Of a stretch of DNA of 32,417 nt, positions 23,301 to 31,987 are shown piece after piece (within the stretch, counting starts at the first letter, position 1; every line of letters begins with the position of its first letter). This DNA is from an uncultured Granulosicoccaceae bacterium (lineage in GTDB: Bacteria > Pseudomonadota > Gammaproteobacteria > Granulosicoccales > Granulosicoccaceae): positions 1 to 32,417 of the forward strand of contig CALJAA010000050.1 in assembly GCA_938028465.1 (NCBI GenBank). Direction: 5' to 3'. The position numbers and the translations under genes are program-made. Under the pieces are notes generated by a model. The model was given only the letters and a program-made list of their open reading frames with translations. It did no database searches and was not told the origin of the DNA.

Positions 23301-25868
23301 GTGGATGATGAGCTTCTTGATCAGCCTCTGGGCCAACCCGTAGTAGTTAGTGTGCTGGGTAACGATACTGATGTAGAAAACAACATCGACCCCACATCTG
23401 TGCGATTCGCCGATCCTGACACAGGGCAACCAGTAACATCGCTTTTTGTGCCAGATGAAGGCGCTTGGACTGTCGACACCGCAACAGGGGATGTTACGTT
23501 TACACCTGAAGCAGGCTTCTTAGGCAATCCTGCGCCAGTTCCGTATCGCGTAGTCGATACAACGGGTGTTGCCTCTAACTGGGCAATGATAACCATCACG
23601 TTTGAAAAGCCGGCTGGGCTGGAAGGTATTGTTTGGCTGGATGCTGATCGTGATGGCACTGTCGATGCTGATGAATCACGTAAAGCGGGTTGGACACTGC
23701 GTGTTGTTGATTCCAACGGTAATGTCGTGGCTACTGCGATTACCGATGCTAACGGTGAATACGCTATCACTGGGCTAATACCTGCTGCTTACACAGTTGA
23801 ATTTTACAATGAGCAGGGGGTGTTTATGGATGAACAAACCACTAATGGTGTGCTCTCTGCGGGGCAAACGATTAACTTGCCATTGCCAGTCGACCCTGGT
23901 GGTGTGGTATACGACAGTATCAGCCGTGCGCCAGTTGAAGGCGTAACCCTAACATTGGTTAACGATACGGGTACCGTTGTGGATGAGGCTTGTCTTGCCG
24001 GTAATCAGCAAAATCAGGTTACGGGTGAAGATGGTTTGTATAGCTTTAACCTCAATGTCGGTCAGCACATTAGTTGCCCAGCCGATTCGATCTATCGTAT
24101 ACAAATTGCGCAAACGCCTACTGATTACTACAGCAACTTCAGTTCGATCATCCGCCAAGAGGGCGCCAATAGTTGTGGGTCGCCGTTATTAGGTTGCGCG
24201 GTTTCCGATATATTTGATGCTTCGAACAATGAAACGGGCTGTACCTTTGATGCCTTGCCAGGTACGTCCGCTTGTGAGGTCCAGGCGCAGCCTGATGCAC
24301 CAGATGATAATGAGGACACTCGTTACTTTGTTGAGTTCTTGTATAACGCTGGTGATCGAGCCGTTGTATTTAATCACTTACCGATTGACCTGCGCGCTAA
24401 TGATGCAGAGATCTTACTAAGTAAGGGTGTAAACAAGCGAGCGGTATCCGTTGGAGATGTTGTGCAGTACACCATTACTGCACAAAACACCAAAGCCATT
24501 CCTGCATTTGATGTCAGTATTCTAGATACGCCGCCTGCCGGTTTTTCCTTCGTAGCGTCGTCGGTTCGCTTTCACCGTGTCGGTGCCGATGGTGTGTTTG
24601 ATACCAGTGATGATATCAGTACTTCCTTGTCATCAACGGGTCGTAATCCGGTTGAGTTTGACCTGATCAACTTGAACCCAGAAGAATCAATCCGCATCAC
24701 ATATCTTATGCGAGTGGGTGTCGGTGTAATCGCCGGTACCTATGTTAATAGTGCACGAGCAACAGGCCCAAGTGGTGTTGCCAGCAATATTGTATCGGTT
24801 CCGGTTGAAGTGATTTCAGACCCTGTACTGAATCAGGCCACGCTTATCGGTAAGGTTTTCCACGATAGAGACGAGGACGGCGTGCAGGATAGTGCGAATG
24901 CTTCGGGTGTGTCACTGCGTAGTGATTACTATGGTTGGAATAGCTTAGGTTTACCTCCATTGCCTGGGCGTCGCAGTGTTAACGAAAACCCAACCAAGCA
25001 TGCGATTACCGTCAATATGCCCATTGGTAACAGTAACAAATTCAAGATCCTCACTCGTGAGGGTACGCGTATCAGTGTAGATGAAAACGGCACGGTTACA
25101 GAAGCACATGTGGGTGATAAGGCGCGCGGGTTTAATTCTCAAGATATCCGTATCTGTACAGCGCGATCTGAAGCAGTGCCAACGAACCGAGAAGGTGTTC
25201 CGGCTGCAGGCGAGCAAACCATTGATGTGCTCAAAATTGTTATCAGTAACCACGGCATAAACGAGGCCGGTATACCGGGTGTTCGTTTAGCCACTGTAAC
25301 TGGCTTGTTAATCGAAACGGATGCCTACGGCCGCTACAGCATTCCAGATGTGGATGCGGGCGATACTGATATCGGGCAAAACTTTGTTCTTAAAGTGGAT
25401 CCAGCGAGCTTGCCGGATGGAAGCCGTTTTACAACGGAAAATCCTTATGTATTGCGCATTATTAATAGCACGCTTAATCGCATCAATTTTGGTGTGGCCA
25501 TAGATGACAGTGATCGTTATAACGATGCGACGCGCCTGTTGTGCGAGCAAGGCACCAAGGTGGCCAAAGGCCAATCTGTTGAAGTGAAGCTGGGTTCGGT
25601 GTTCTTTGATACCAACGACGCTTCAGTAAGGGAAGATCAACGCGGCATCGTTAGAGACATCATCCAAAAGCTGCAAACCTATGGCGGGGGGAAGATCTTA
25701 ATTGAATCTAGCACTGATTCACGTGGTACATATGAAAGCAACATTCGCTTAGCAGAAAAGCGGGCCAAGATAATCGAACAAATTCTGCGCAGTGAACTTG
25801 GCGTAGACAAAATGAAATCTGTCAGCGTAGAAGTGAACCCTGCAGCCTATCAGGAGAATGGCCAATGA
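20322..25868 (+). CDS. P3: giant exported multi-domain protein ending in OmpA-like domain
   Basis: A protein of 1848 residues from ATG 20322 (an in-frame GTG two codons earlier is possible). The signal is MTRFMRQLLNGTLALILGSG to VYA (26). Residues 27-60 match the closing strands of a DUF11 fold (DFTNRSGVQGSSMQYEANN). Next come six Ig-like DUF7507/DUF11-type modules (about 63-750), three cadherin-like/Tandem-95 modules (756-1095), SdrD_B-like modules (1098-1350) and a complete DUF11 (1360-1497). An SdrD_B module (1505-1725) is split by an insert of about 120 residues. Last is an OmpA-like domain (from 1755) with peptidoglycan-binding Asp1799 and Arg1814 in STDSRGTYESNIRLAEKRA. That domain ends early at NPAAYQENGQ. 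The stop overlaps the P4 start by 4 bases (ATGA). Confidence 0.85.
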   Translation: MTRFMRQLLNGTLALILGSGVSSVYALTETDFTNRSGVQGSSMQYEANNANNVNDVVILPKGMTVTKSADVSGLSTPVKAGDVIAYEIAIENTGLLTLTNIQWADSIIPAASMSLASGDTDADNELDADEIWIVEGNYTVAQTDLDTDGGGDADIDNTVTVSANELTAIDSSVEVPINQEPSMAIVKVVDLATIGSPATLSYEIELTNTGNVSLTGVVVSDTLPNGGAGILAGPLVDTGTVSILDVDETWQYTLSYAVDQATIDTGATLVNTATATSAETGASVVSDTAETDIINTPSFTVAKIVDVVQIDEPGTLNYTITLFNDGNRSLNNIVLSDTLPNGAVGTLVGPITDVNTVGVLDVGETWEYTGSYAVDQADIDAGADLINTVSVTSTETGAVTNTASAVTTIQTAPALTVSKVVDQTAITAPVTLTYTIAVENTGNISLDNIVIEDTLPNGSPAVVTGPVTDTGLAGSLDVGEQWEYTASYVVTQLDIDDGVTLTNLVTATSNQTSPAIETDTALTTITRSPEFTVSKAVDQSAVTEPSVLAYQIEITNTGNTSLSSIGLVDTMPDGSAGVLAGPTGDGLVGSVLNVGETWVYTTQYTVSQDEINAGVDLVNAIEVTTAEAGSESTQATTTISQAPGLSISKQAVETSFTAVGDTVNFDLLVVNSGNVALVDLNIDDPLADPGSVTCAQPQPFQLLPGQSLACSAVVTVTSDHVVATELTNVASVAGVDLLGNDISAQSLVAAVPMERVPPVATDETQLNNVSTSVTNFAAAADDTDPNGDIDITTAQFSDPAATDTDGDGDADTLAVVGEGTWAFDNTTGEATFTPEAGFTADPTPVSYTVSDATDLVSNTALLIADYPQSAPVAVDDYMLNPQSPSPGNPTTVNVLAANGGAADSDPEDDLDVSTINFVSANAIDTDGDGDNDSLLVTGEGQWVVDQLGNVTFTPAAGFLADPTPINYTVSDVTGLASNDAIITVEYPQTAPVAVDDELLDQPLGQPVVVSVLGNDTDVENNIDPTSVRFADPDTGQPVTSLFVPDEGAWTVDTATGDVTFTPEAGFLGNPAPVPYRVVDTTGVASNWAMITITFEKPAGLEGIVWLDADRDGTVDADESRKAGWTLRVVDSNGNVVATAITDANGEYAITGLIPAAYTVEFYNEQGVFMDEQTTNGVLSAGQTINLPLPVDPGGVVYDSISRAPVEGVTLTLVNDTGTVVDEACLAGNQQNQVTGEDGLYSFNLNVGQHISCPADSIYRIQIAQTPTDYYSNFSSIIRQEGANSCGSPLLGCAVSDIFDASNNETGCTFDALPGTSACEVQAQPDAPDDNEDTRYFVEFLYNAGDRAVVFNHLPIDLRANDAEILLSKGVNKRAVSVGDVVQYTITAQNTKAIPAFDVSILDTPPAGFSFVASSVRFHRVGADGVFDTSDDISTSLSSTGRNPVEFDLINLNPEESIRITYLMRVGVGVIAGTYVNSARATGPSGVASNIVSVPVEVISDPVLNQATLIGKVFHDRDEDGVQDSANASGVSLRSDYYGWNSLGLPPLPGRRSVNENPTKHAITVNMPIGNSNKFKILTREGTRISVDENGTVTEAHVGDKARGFNSQDIRICTARSEAVPTNREGVPAAGEQTIDVLKIVISNHGINEAGIPGVRLATVTGLLIETDAYGRYSIPDVDAGDTDIGQNFVLKVDPASLPDGSRFTTENPYVLRIINSTLNRINFGVAIDDSDRYNDATRLLCEQGTKVAKGQSVEVKLGSVFFDTNDASVREDQRGIVRDIIQKLQTYGGGKILIESSTDSRGTYESNIRLAEKRAKIIEQILRSELGVDKMKSVSVEVNPAAYQENGQ

Positions 25869-28800
25869 GTTATTCATTGATAAGGTTGAGGCAGCTGTTT
25901 TTAGCCATGATTACGCTTGGCGTAACCCATTCAGCGGTGGCACAAGATGATTGTGAAAATGATGATTGTGCAAAGCCTGCCTACGAGTTACGCATCATTA
26001 ATCACGGTGAAGCTAAACCTTTAGGAGACAATAAAACAGACGAAGGCCTGCAACAAAACCGCCGGGTTGATGTGACCATCACAACAGAACCTGAAGTGAC
26101 TCAGATAGTTGAGGATCGCCGCGTGGAATTTGATACTGGTGGTACGGTATGGGTGTCGCAAGATCCATCATCGCTGCAACGCTTATTGGATATTAAATCC
26201 AATGGCACTATCAAGCTAACTAACGGTGAGATAAGCGAGCCAATAGAGTTTGAGCTTAGTACTAACTACGCTGATTTTATCGACAAGTGGGAAATACTCA
26301 TCTGGCGCGAAGGGCAGTCGGATTCTACTGTACCTTTATTTATTTTAGATGGTGCTGATATATATAATCAGCGAACGGCTTACTGGAGCGGAACTAATCA
26401 CCAAAATCTCAAATACGAAGAAGGCGACAAACTAGAGTATGCCTTGCGTGTTTATGATGAAAGCGGTAGCGTTGATCAAACGCAACGTAAACTATTAGAG
26501 ATAGAAAGCAGTCGAAAGAAAATCGAATTGGAACAGCTACCGTCACTGGGTAATTTTGAAATACTCAATAACAGTGGTACTGACCTTCCAGAGCTAGCGC
26601 AAGAGAGTATCGTGCTACGTGGCTCATTGGTTAGAATTTACGGCCAAGGCTTTGATTCGACGAGCAAGGTGGAGGTTAACGGTACGCCGGTTACGCTTTC
26701 TTCTGATGGTAAGTTTGCCTTTGATGAAATTAAAGATGGCGGTATTGCCGAGTTTATAGTTAAAACAGAAAACGGTAACTCTGAGCCTCAACAACAAGTG
26801 TTAAAAGTTGACTTAGAGCAGCGTTACTTCTTTATGGTTGGTATGGCTGATCTCACTGTCGGTGAGAATAGGGTAAGTGGTAATGCGGAAGTGCTAGAAG
26901 TGGATCCGCATCACTATGGTGGTGATATATTTGTTGATGGACGCTTAGCGTTTTATCTTAAAGGCAAGATAAAAGGTAAGTACCTATTAACCGCACAAAT
27001 GGATACGGGTACTGAAGATATCGAAAATATGTTTGATGATTTTCACAAGAAAGATCCGCAAAGCGTGTTCCGTAGGCTTGATCCTGATCAGTACTACCCT
27101 GTATATGGCGATGACTCTAATTTACGCGATGATACCAATAGCCAAGGTAAGCTGTATGTGCGTCTTGATTGGGATAAGTCATGGGCATTGTGGGGCAACT
27201 ACAACACAGCATTTAGTGGGGCGGAGTTAGCGCCGTTTAATCGTAGTTTGTACGGAGCGCAATTGGTTTATCGTTCAACTAACAATACTGAACATGGTGA
27301 TACTAAAACTCAGTTATCCGCATTTGCATCGCAAGCGCAGAGTTTGTTTCGGCGTAATGAGTTTATTGGTACTGGCGGAAGCTTGTACTTCTTGCGAGAA
27401 AACGACATCGTATCGGGATCCGAAAAGATCTCAGTTGAAGTGCGTCGTGAGCCTGGCGGTCGCGTAATTGAAAAAGTCGAACTTGTGGCTGGTCGTGATT
27501 ATGAGATTGATTATTTCCAAGGGCGAATCATCTTAACGCGCCCATTATTAAGTGTGGCGGGCAGCGGTAACCCATCAATCATTCGTGACCAGCCCTTACC
27601 GGGTGATCGTACCTATCTAGTCGTTGATTACGAATACACGCCAAATGATACCGATGTTAGCGATGCGACAGCAGGTGTGAGAGCTAAGCAGTGGATAGGT
27701 GATCATCTAGCTATCGGTGGCACATGGGCGCATGAATCTCGTGATCAACAGGATTATGATCTTAAGGGTGTGGATATCACGCTTAAACAGGCAGAGAATA
27801 CCTTTATAAAGCTAGAAGCTGCCCAGTCAGAGGCAACGTTTCAGTCAGCTCGATCAACATCTAATGATGGCGGCTTGAGCTTTACCAATGATAACGCAAG
27901 TGCTGGAGAAACCTCCGGTGCCGCTGCTTCGATTGAGGCGCAATACTCTGCTTTGGATTTTAACCCGGATGCGCTAGAGAAGCGCATAACGGCGTGGGGT
28001 AAGCAGCGCGAAGCAGGTTTTGCCACTTCTAACCGAAACAATACTGTTGATAATAATGATATTGGTATTGAAGCCTATGTAGAACCCCATGATGATTGGG
28101 GTTTGTTTGCAAAGGCTCAGCGGTATGAGCAAAAAAACCTAACGCGTGAATTGATCATGTCAGGCAAGGTTGATTACACTCATAATGACTGGATTACGTT
28201 CGGAACTGAATATCAGCATTCGGTTAAAGAGGATCTAGTTAGCGACACCGAGGGCACATTAGGTGTTGCCGCAGCGAGTGTCTCCGCAAACGTTTCTGAT
28301 AATCTAACGCTTTACGGTATTCAACAAGTAACTGTTGATAAAACGGGTAACGAGACTGATAACGACTTGTCTACGGTAGGTGCAAAATATCAAGCCAATG
28401 ATAAGTTAAAGTTGAACGCGGAAGTTAGTTCGGGTGATCGAGGCGACAGTATATTATTAGGTGCTGAACGCTGGTTTAGCGATAGCTATCAAGTATATTC
28501 TAACTATACCTATGGGCTGGATAGTGAGAGCCAGCAAAAGAATAGCTTTGTTATCGGGCAGCGTAAATCGGTTAGTAATAGCTTAAAGGTGTACTCGGAG
28601 CATCAGTTCTCGCGCGATACCAATAATGATAGTTTTGCTCATACCCTTGGTTTGGATAACCGCATCAGTAGATTTACGTCAATCAACTTATCCGTTCAAA
28701 CTGCATCGTTAAATTCAGATACCGACGAATCCATTGATCGTAACACCTTGTCTGCTGGTATCGAATACCAACGCGATAAGGTTCGTTTTACGGGTAAGTA

Positions 28801-29452
28801 CGAATACCGCCAAGATGAAGGCCAAAATACTGATTTGGTTCAGTGGATTACGACTAATCGCTTTGAGTATCGTCGTAGTGTTTCAACACGTTGGCAGGGT
28901 AAGCTAAATGCATCGGTAACGAAAGATGAAAACGAAACCGAGAACGCGCGATTTGTGGAAGCCGGTATCGGTTTTGCGTATCGCCCCGTGTTGCATGATC
29001 GATTAAATATGTTGGGCCGCTTAACCTATTTATACGATCTACAGCCAGCTTCACAAAGTGCTGATAATGATCAGCGTTCAATTATTGTTAGCACTGAAGC
29101 GCTCTATGATGTAACAAAGCGTTGGAGTATTGGTGGTAAGTTTTCACATCGTTTAAGCGAGATACGTATCGAGCGTAACGTTGGCCCTTGGATTGGTAAC
29201 GATGCATCATTGGCTGGCGTACGGGTACGACGCCATGTTCCTTTCGGGATAGATTTGTCGGCATCGTATCGTTGGTTGTGGTCAGATGAATCTGACGGTA
29301 TGCGTGAAGGTGCTCTATTTACAATAGGTAAACGAGTAGGGCAGCATTTAACATTTGCGGTTGGCTATAACTTCACCAATTTTGATGACAACCTAGCCAA
29401 CGACAGCTATGACGTAAAAGGTTGGTTCTTAAATCTAGTGGGTACTTACTAA
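25865..29452 (+). CDS. P4: outer-membrane beta-barrel protein with OmpA-tail N-terminus
   Basis: A 1195-residue protein with signal peptide MSYSLIRLRQLFLAMITLGV to VAQ and predicted cleavage near residue 26. A short CENDDC segment is followed at 40-73 by YELRIINHGEAKPLGDNKTD and GLQQNRRVDVTI, which is the C-terminal end of an OmpA-like domain. Residues 74-320 are beta-rich periplasmic modules, including an IPT-like SLVRIYGQGFDSTSKVEVNG. From about 330 (YFFMVGMADLTVGENRVSGN) to the end there are many alternating amphipathic strands typical of a large barrel. These include the conserved FRRLDPDQYYPVYGDDSN and VEVRREPGGRVIEKVELV, and the protein ends LNLVGTY with an aromatic last residue suited to the Bam machinery. 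It lacks a TonB plug. It overlaps P3 by 4 bases, so translation is probably coupled. I infer the membrane base of the P1-P3 assembly. Confidence 0.8.
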   Translation: MSYSLIRLRQLFLAMITLGVTHSAVAQDDCENDDCAKPAYELRIINHGEAKPLGDNKTDEGLQQNRRVDVTITTEPEVTQIVEDRRVEFDTGGTVWVSQDPSSLQRLLDIKSNGTIKLTNGEISEPIEFELSTNYADFIDKWEILIWREGQSDSTVPLFILDGADIYNQRTAYWSGTNHQNLKYEEGDKLEYALRVYDESGSVDQTQRKLLEIESSRKKIELEQLPSLGNFEILNNSGTDLPELAQESIVLRGSLVRIYGQGFDSTSKVEVNGTPVTLSSDGKFAFDEIKDGGIAEFIVKTENGNSEPQQQVLKVDLEQRYFFMVGMADLTVGENRVSGNAEVLEVDPHHYGGDIFVDGRLAFYLKGKIKGKYLLTAQMDTGTEDIENMFDDFHKKDPQSVFRRLDPDQYYPVYGDDSNLRDDTNSQGKLYVRLDWDKSWALWGNYNTAFSGAELAPFNRSLYGAQLVYRSTNNTEHGDTKTQLSAFASQAQSLFRRNEFIGTGGSLYFLRENDIVSGSEKISVEVRREPGGRVIEKVELVAGRDYEIDYFQGRIILTRPLLSVAGSGNPSIIRDQPLPGDRTYLVVDYEYTPNDTDVSDATAGVRAKQWIGDHLAIGGTWAHESRDQQDYDLKGVDITLKQAENTFIKLEAAQSEATFQSARSTSNDGGLSFTNDNASAGETSGAAASIEAQYSALDFNPDALEKRITAWGKQREAGFATSNRNNTVDNNDIGIEAYVEPHDDWGLFAKAQRYEQKNLTRELIMSGKVDYTHNDWITFGTEYQHSVKEDLVSDTEGTLGVAAASVSANVSDNLTLYGIQQVTVDKTGNETDNDLSTVGAKYQANDKLKLNAEVSSGDRGDSILLGAERWFSDSYQVYSNYTYGLDSESQQKNSFVIGQRKSVSNSLKVYSEHQFSRDTNNDSFAHTLGLDNRISRFTSINLSVQTASLNSDTDESIDRNTLSAGIEYQRDKVRFTGKYEYRQDEGQNTDLVQWITTNRFEYRRSVSTRWQGKLNASVTKDENETENARFVEAGIGFAYRPVLHDRLNMLGRLTYLYDLQPASQSADNDQRSIIVSTEALYDVTKRWSIGGKFSHRLSEIRIERNVGPWIGNDASLAGVRVRRHVPFGIDLSASYRWLWSDESDGMREGALFTIGKRVGQHLTFAVGYNFTNFDDNLANDSYDVKGWFLNLVGTY

Positions 29453-29460
29453 CTGCTAAG

Positions 29461-29473
29461 CGCACACTGTGCG
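29461..29473. terminator. Short hairpin between convergent operons
   Basis: CGCAC-ACT-GTGCG is a 5-bp stem only 8 bases after the P4 stop and before the convergent VOC gene. It has no T-run, so it is at best a weak terminator or a binding palindrome. Confidence 0.25.
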
Positions 29474-29488
29474 TACCCCAACAGTTTC

Positions 29489-30406
29489 CTACTTTTCAAT
29501 AAACCGGAAAAACGTGTTTCCGGTCAGAGATGAGTCTGTCAACAAAATAGATTGATTTGAGGCAATGTAAGGATTGGAGACAGCCTTTGTGTAAGGCATG
29601 CCGCTATTTTTAATATGTGCTTCTAATACCTCAATATCTTTGCAGTAAAAATCCATTGCTACAATGGCTGTATCATTGCCGTTCTTACAATATGTTGGAA
29701 GTATTCCAAATTCTGTTTCTATAGCGGATTTAGGCTGCACCTGTATTCGCCCGTTTGCAGTATCAACATTAAATCCTTTAGTTTGATCGGTAGCGTGGCC
29801 GTAAATGGCGGTAAACATTGTTCGTAGCTGGGAATGTTCTTCTAGCTCTGCAGCAATGCTGATCCCAGCAATACCGTAAACTTGATTTGGGTGGTTCATC
29901 CATTCTTGTACATAGATTAACTCTGGCCTGTGTTGTTGGCAGAGAAAAAACGAAAGGCGAGGGTAGTTGGAGTTTGGCAGTAGTGCGAGAGTGGTTTTGG
30001 TTCGTTCTTTCTCGCCATTAGGTAGAGTTACATTTCGTCCAAACTCTAAGGTTCCACTAACGCTCAGCCCTGCAGATTTTGCATGTGCAATGTCGGCGAC
30101 TATATCGGTGCTATGTAATGCGCTAAGAGCGACGCCTTCACGTTCCATAATATGTTTATGTACATGTCGCCCAAAGTGAAAATCTCCAGCTGGGTTTACG
30201 TCGAGTAGGGTGTCGTCGTATATCCCCATGATTTCAATTAAGCAGCCTTCAAACATGGCCAAACTAGTGCTGGTACCCCACGGATGTTTGCCTATTGCTG
30301 TCATACGAAAGCCCATGCTTTCCAAGCGAGAGCGAACCAGACCAATATCGTTTACTGCGATGAGAGGGTGGTCAATACCAAAAGATGCGTTCATATTATT
30401 CGTCAC
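29489..30406 (-). CDS. Glyoxalase-like VOC-family protein
   Basis: A 305-residue cytoplasmic protein of two VOC-like halves. The first opens IDHPLIAVNDIGLVRSRLES and GFRMTAIGKHPWGTSTSLAM with CLIEIMGIYDD, typical of the glyoxalase-like PF13468 class. The second half begins around VYGIAGISIAAEL and ends at NTFFRFIEK. The start is a GTG at 30406 (MTNNMNASFG); an ATG four codons later (30394) is also possible, and neither has a strong ribosome site. It lies 50 bases after the aldehyde dehydrogenase stop in the same direction and is probably co-transcribed with it. The substrate is unknown. Confidence 0.8.
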   Translation of the reverse strand: MTNNMNASFGIDHPLIAVNDIGLVRSRLESMGFRMTAIGKHPWGTSTSLAMFEGCLIEIMGIYDDTLLDVNPAGDFHFGRHVHKHIMEREGVALSALHSTDIVADIAHAKSAGLSVSGTLEFGRNVTLPNGEKERTKTTLALLPNSNYPRLSFFLCQQHRPELIYVQEWMNHPNQVYGIAGISIAAELEEHSQLRTMFTAIYGHATDQTKGFNVDTANGRIQVQPKSAIETEFGILPTYCKNGNDTAIVAMDFYCKDIEVLEAHIKNSGMPYTKAVSNPYIASNQSILLTDSSLTGNTFFRFIEK

Positions 30407-30456
30407 TTTGCTTGGCTACAAAAGATGATGTCTTCATTGACGAACCTGCCTAGGCG

Positions 30457-31983
30457 TTATTCATTTGGAGCGTAGCCAAATGCCACTCGTGATTGTTTCG
30501 CAGTATCAATCCAAATACTTTTTGCTGTTGTATATTCAATTAGTGCATCAGTGCCGCTCGAGCGCCCAAAGCCTGAAGAGAGCGAGCCACCAAAAGGAGA
30601 AGATACGTGTATAGCCTTGTAGCTATTGATCCAGAAAGTTCCCGCTCGTACTTCGTTGGCCACTCTATGTGCACGCCCAACATCGGCGGTCCAAACAGCG
30701 CCAGCCAGGCCAAAGTCAGAATCGTTAGCTAATGCTATGGCGTCAGCCTCATCATCAAATGGTATGGCTGTTACTACTGGGCCAAAAATTTCAGTACGCG
30801 CAGCCTCTACATTATTTGATATTGAAGAGATAACAGTGGGCGCTATAAAATACCCTCCGGTGTCAGGTGAATCGTGCCTAGTAATTGTTGCGCCTCGTTT
30901 GTTAGCTGACTCAATCATTGAATTAATATGATCAAACTGACGCACATTATTAACTGGGCCCACCTCAGTGGCGTCTAGCAGTGGGTCCCCCAACTGTAGT
31001 TGCGACATGCCTGATACCACCATTTCAACAAATTCATCGTAAATGCTGCGCTGCACCAAAAGGCGTGAGCCTGCTACGCAACTTTGACCGCTTGCAGAGA
31101 ATATCGCGGCTTGCGCGCCTTTACACGCATCTTTTAGAACAGCATCTGCGAATACGATATTAGCTGATTTACCACCTAGCTCTAGCACCACCGGCTTAAG
31201 CGCTTTGCCTGCCTTAGTGGCGACCCTGCGCCCGGTTTCTGGTGAGCCGACGAATATAATTTTACGCACCTTCTCATGTGCAATTGCAGCTTCTGCTGCT
31301 GTTGTACCGAGCCCTGCTAATACATTGACTAAGCCTATTGGAAGGCCAGCATCTTCAGCCAGTTTGACTAAGGCAACCGTAGTAACGGGTGTGAGTTCGC
31401 TGGGTTTTATTACGACGCCGTTACCGGTCGCGATAGCCGGCGCTATTTGCCATCCGGCAGTGAAGATGGGGGCGTTCCAAGGGGTTATTTGAAACACAAC
31501 ACCTAATGGTTCTCGTTGAGTGAAGTTTAAATGCCCAGAAGGGACAGGGATGACTTCGCCGTGTATCTTGTCTGCCCAGCCTGCATAGTAGGCAAACATT
31601 TCAGCTACCTTAGCGACTTCTACTCTGCAGTCCCGAATGGGCTTGCCTGCAGATAGTGATTCTAATGTAGCTAGATCTTCCGCATTTTCTAACACCTTTG
31701 CGGAGATAGCCGTCATCACTTGACCACGTTGGAAGTGGTTGTAATCCGATTGCCATTGTTTCTGTACTTGTGATGACTCATCGCAGGCTTCAACAGCAAG
31801 CGCTTCTGCGCAATCTCTATAGCGTGTTAGTTCTTCACCGGTAAATGCGTCGATCAAAGGAATGTCAGTACCGTGGCCTAAACGGAATTCTCCGCCAATA
31901 CGACTAGAAGGTATGTCGCCTAAGTCGAGCTTATTCATAAGCTCTGTAAGGCTGGGTCTGGTGCTATTCTGCTTATTGGTCAC
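30457..31983 (-). CDS. NAD(P)-dependent aldehyde dehydrogenase
   Basis: A 508-residue ALDH-superfamily enzyme that oxidises an aldehyde to the acid. Active-site residues are all present: Asn170 in QITPWNAP, Glu268 in VLELGGKSAN and the nucleophile Cys302 in SGQSCVAGSRL. The cofactor lysine lies in VVIKPSELTP and the glycine motif in FVGSPETGRRVA. EIFGPVV and PFGGSLSSGFGR are also typical. It begins with GTG at 31983, 8 bases after an AAGGA that overlaps the end of the preceding gene. The length is normal, and it is closest in feel to betaine- or gamma-aminobutyraldehyde-type ALDHs, but the substrate is not determined. It lies between a 3-hydroxyacid dehydrogenase and a VOC protein in one operon. 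Confidence 0.93.
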   Translation of the reverse strand: MTNKQNSTRPSLTELMNKLDLGDIPSSRIGGEFRLGHGTDIPLIDAFTGEELTRYRDCAEALAVEACDESSQVQKQWQSDYNHFQRGQVMTAISAKVLENAEDLATLESLSAGKPIRDCRVEVAKVAEMFAYYAGWADKIHGEVIPVPSGHLNFTQREPLGVVFQITPWNAPIFTAGWQIAPAIATGNGVVIKPSELTPVTTVALVKLAEDAGLPIGLVNVLAGLGTTAAEAAIAHEKVRKIIFVGSPETGRRVATKAGKALKPVVLELGGKSANIVFADAVLKDACKGAQAAIFSASGQSCVAGSRLLVQRSIYDEFVEMVVSGMSQLQLGDPLLDATEVGPVNNVRQFDHINSMIESANKRGATITRHDSPDTGGYFIAPTVISSISNNVEAARTEIFGPVVTAIPFDDEADAIALANDSDFGLAGAVWTADVGRAHRVANEVRAGTFWINSYKAIHVSSPFGGSLSSGFGRSSGTDALIEYTTAKSIWIDTAKQSRVAFGYAPNE

Positions 31984-31987
31984 AGCC

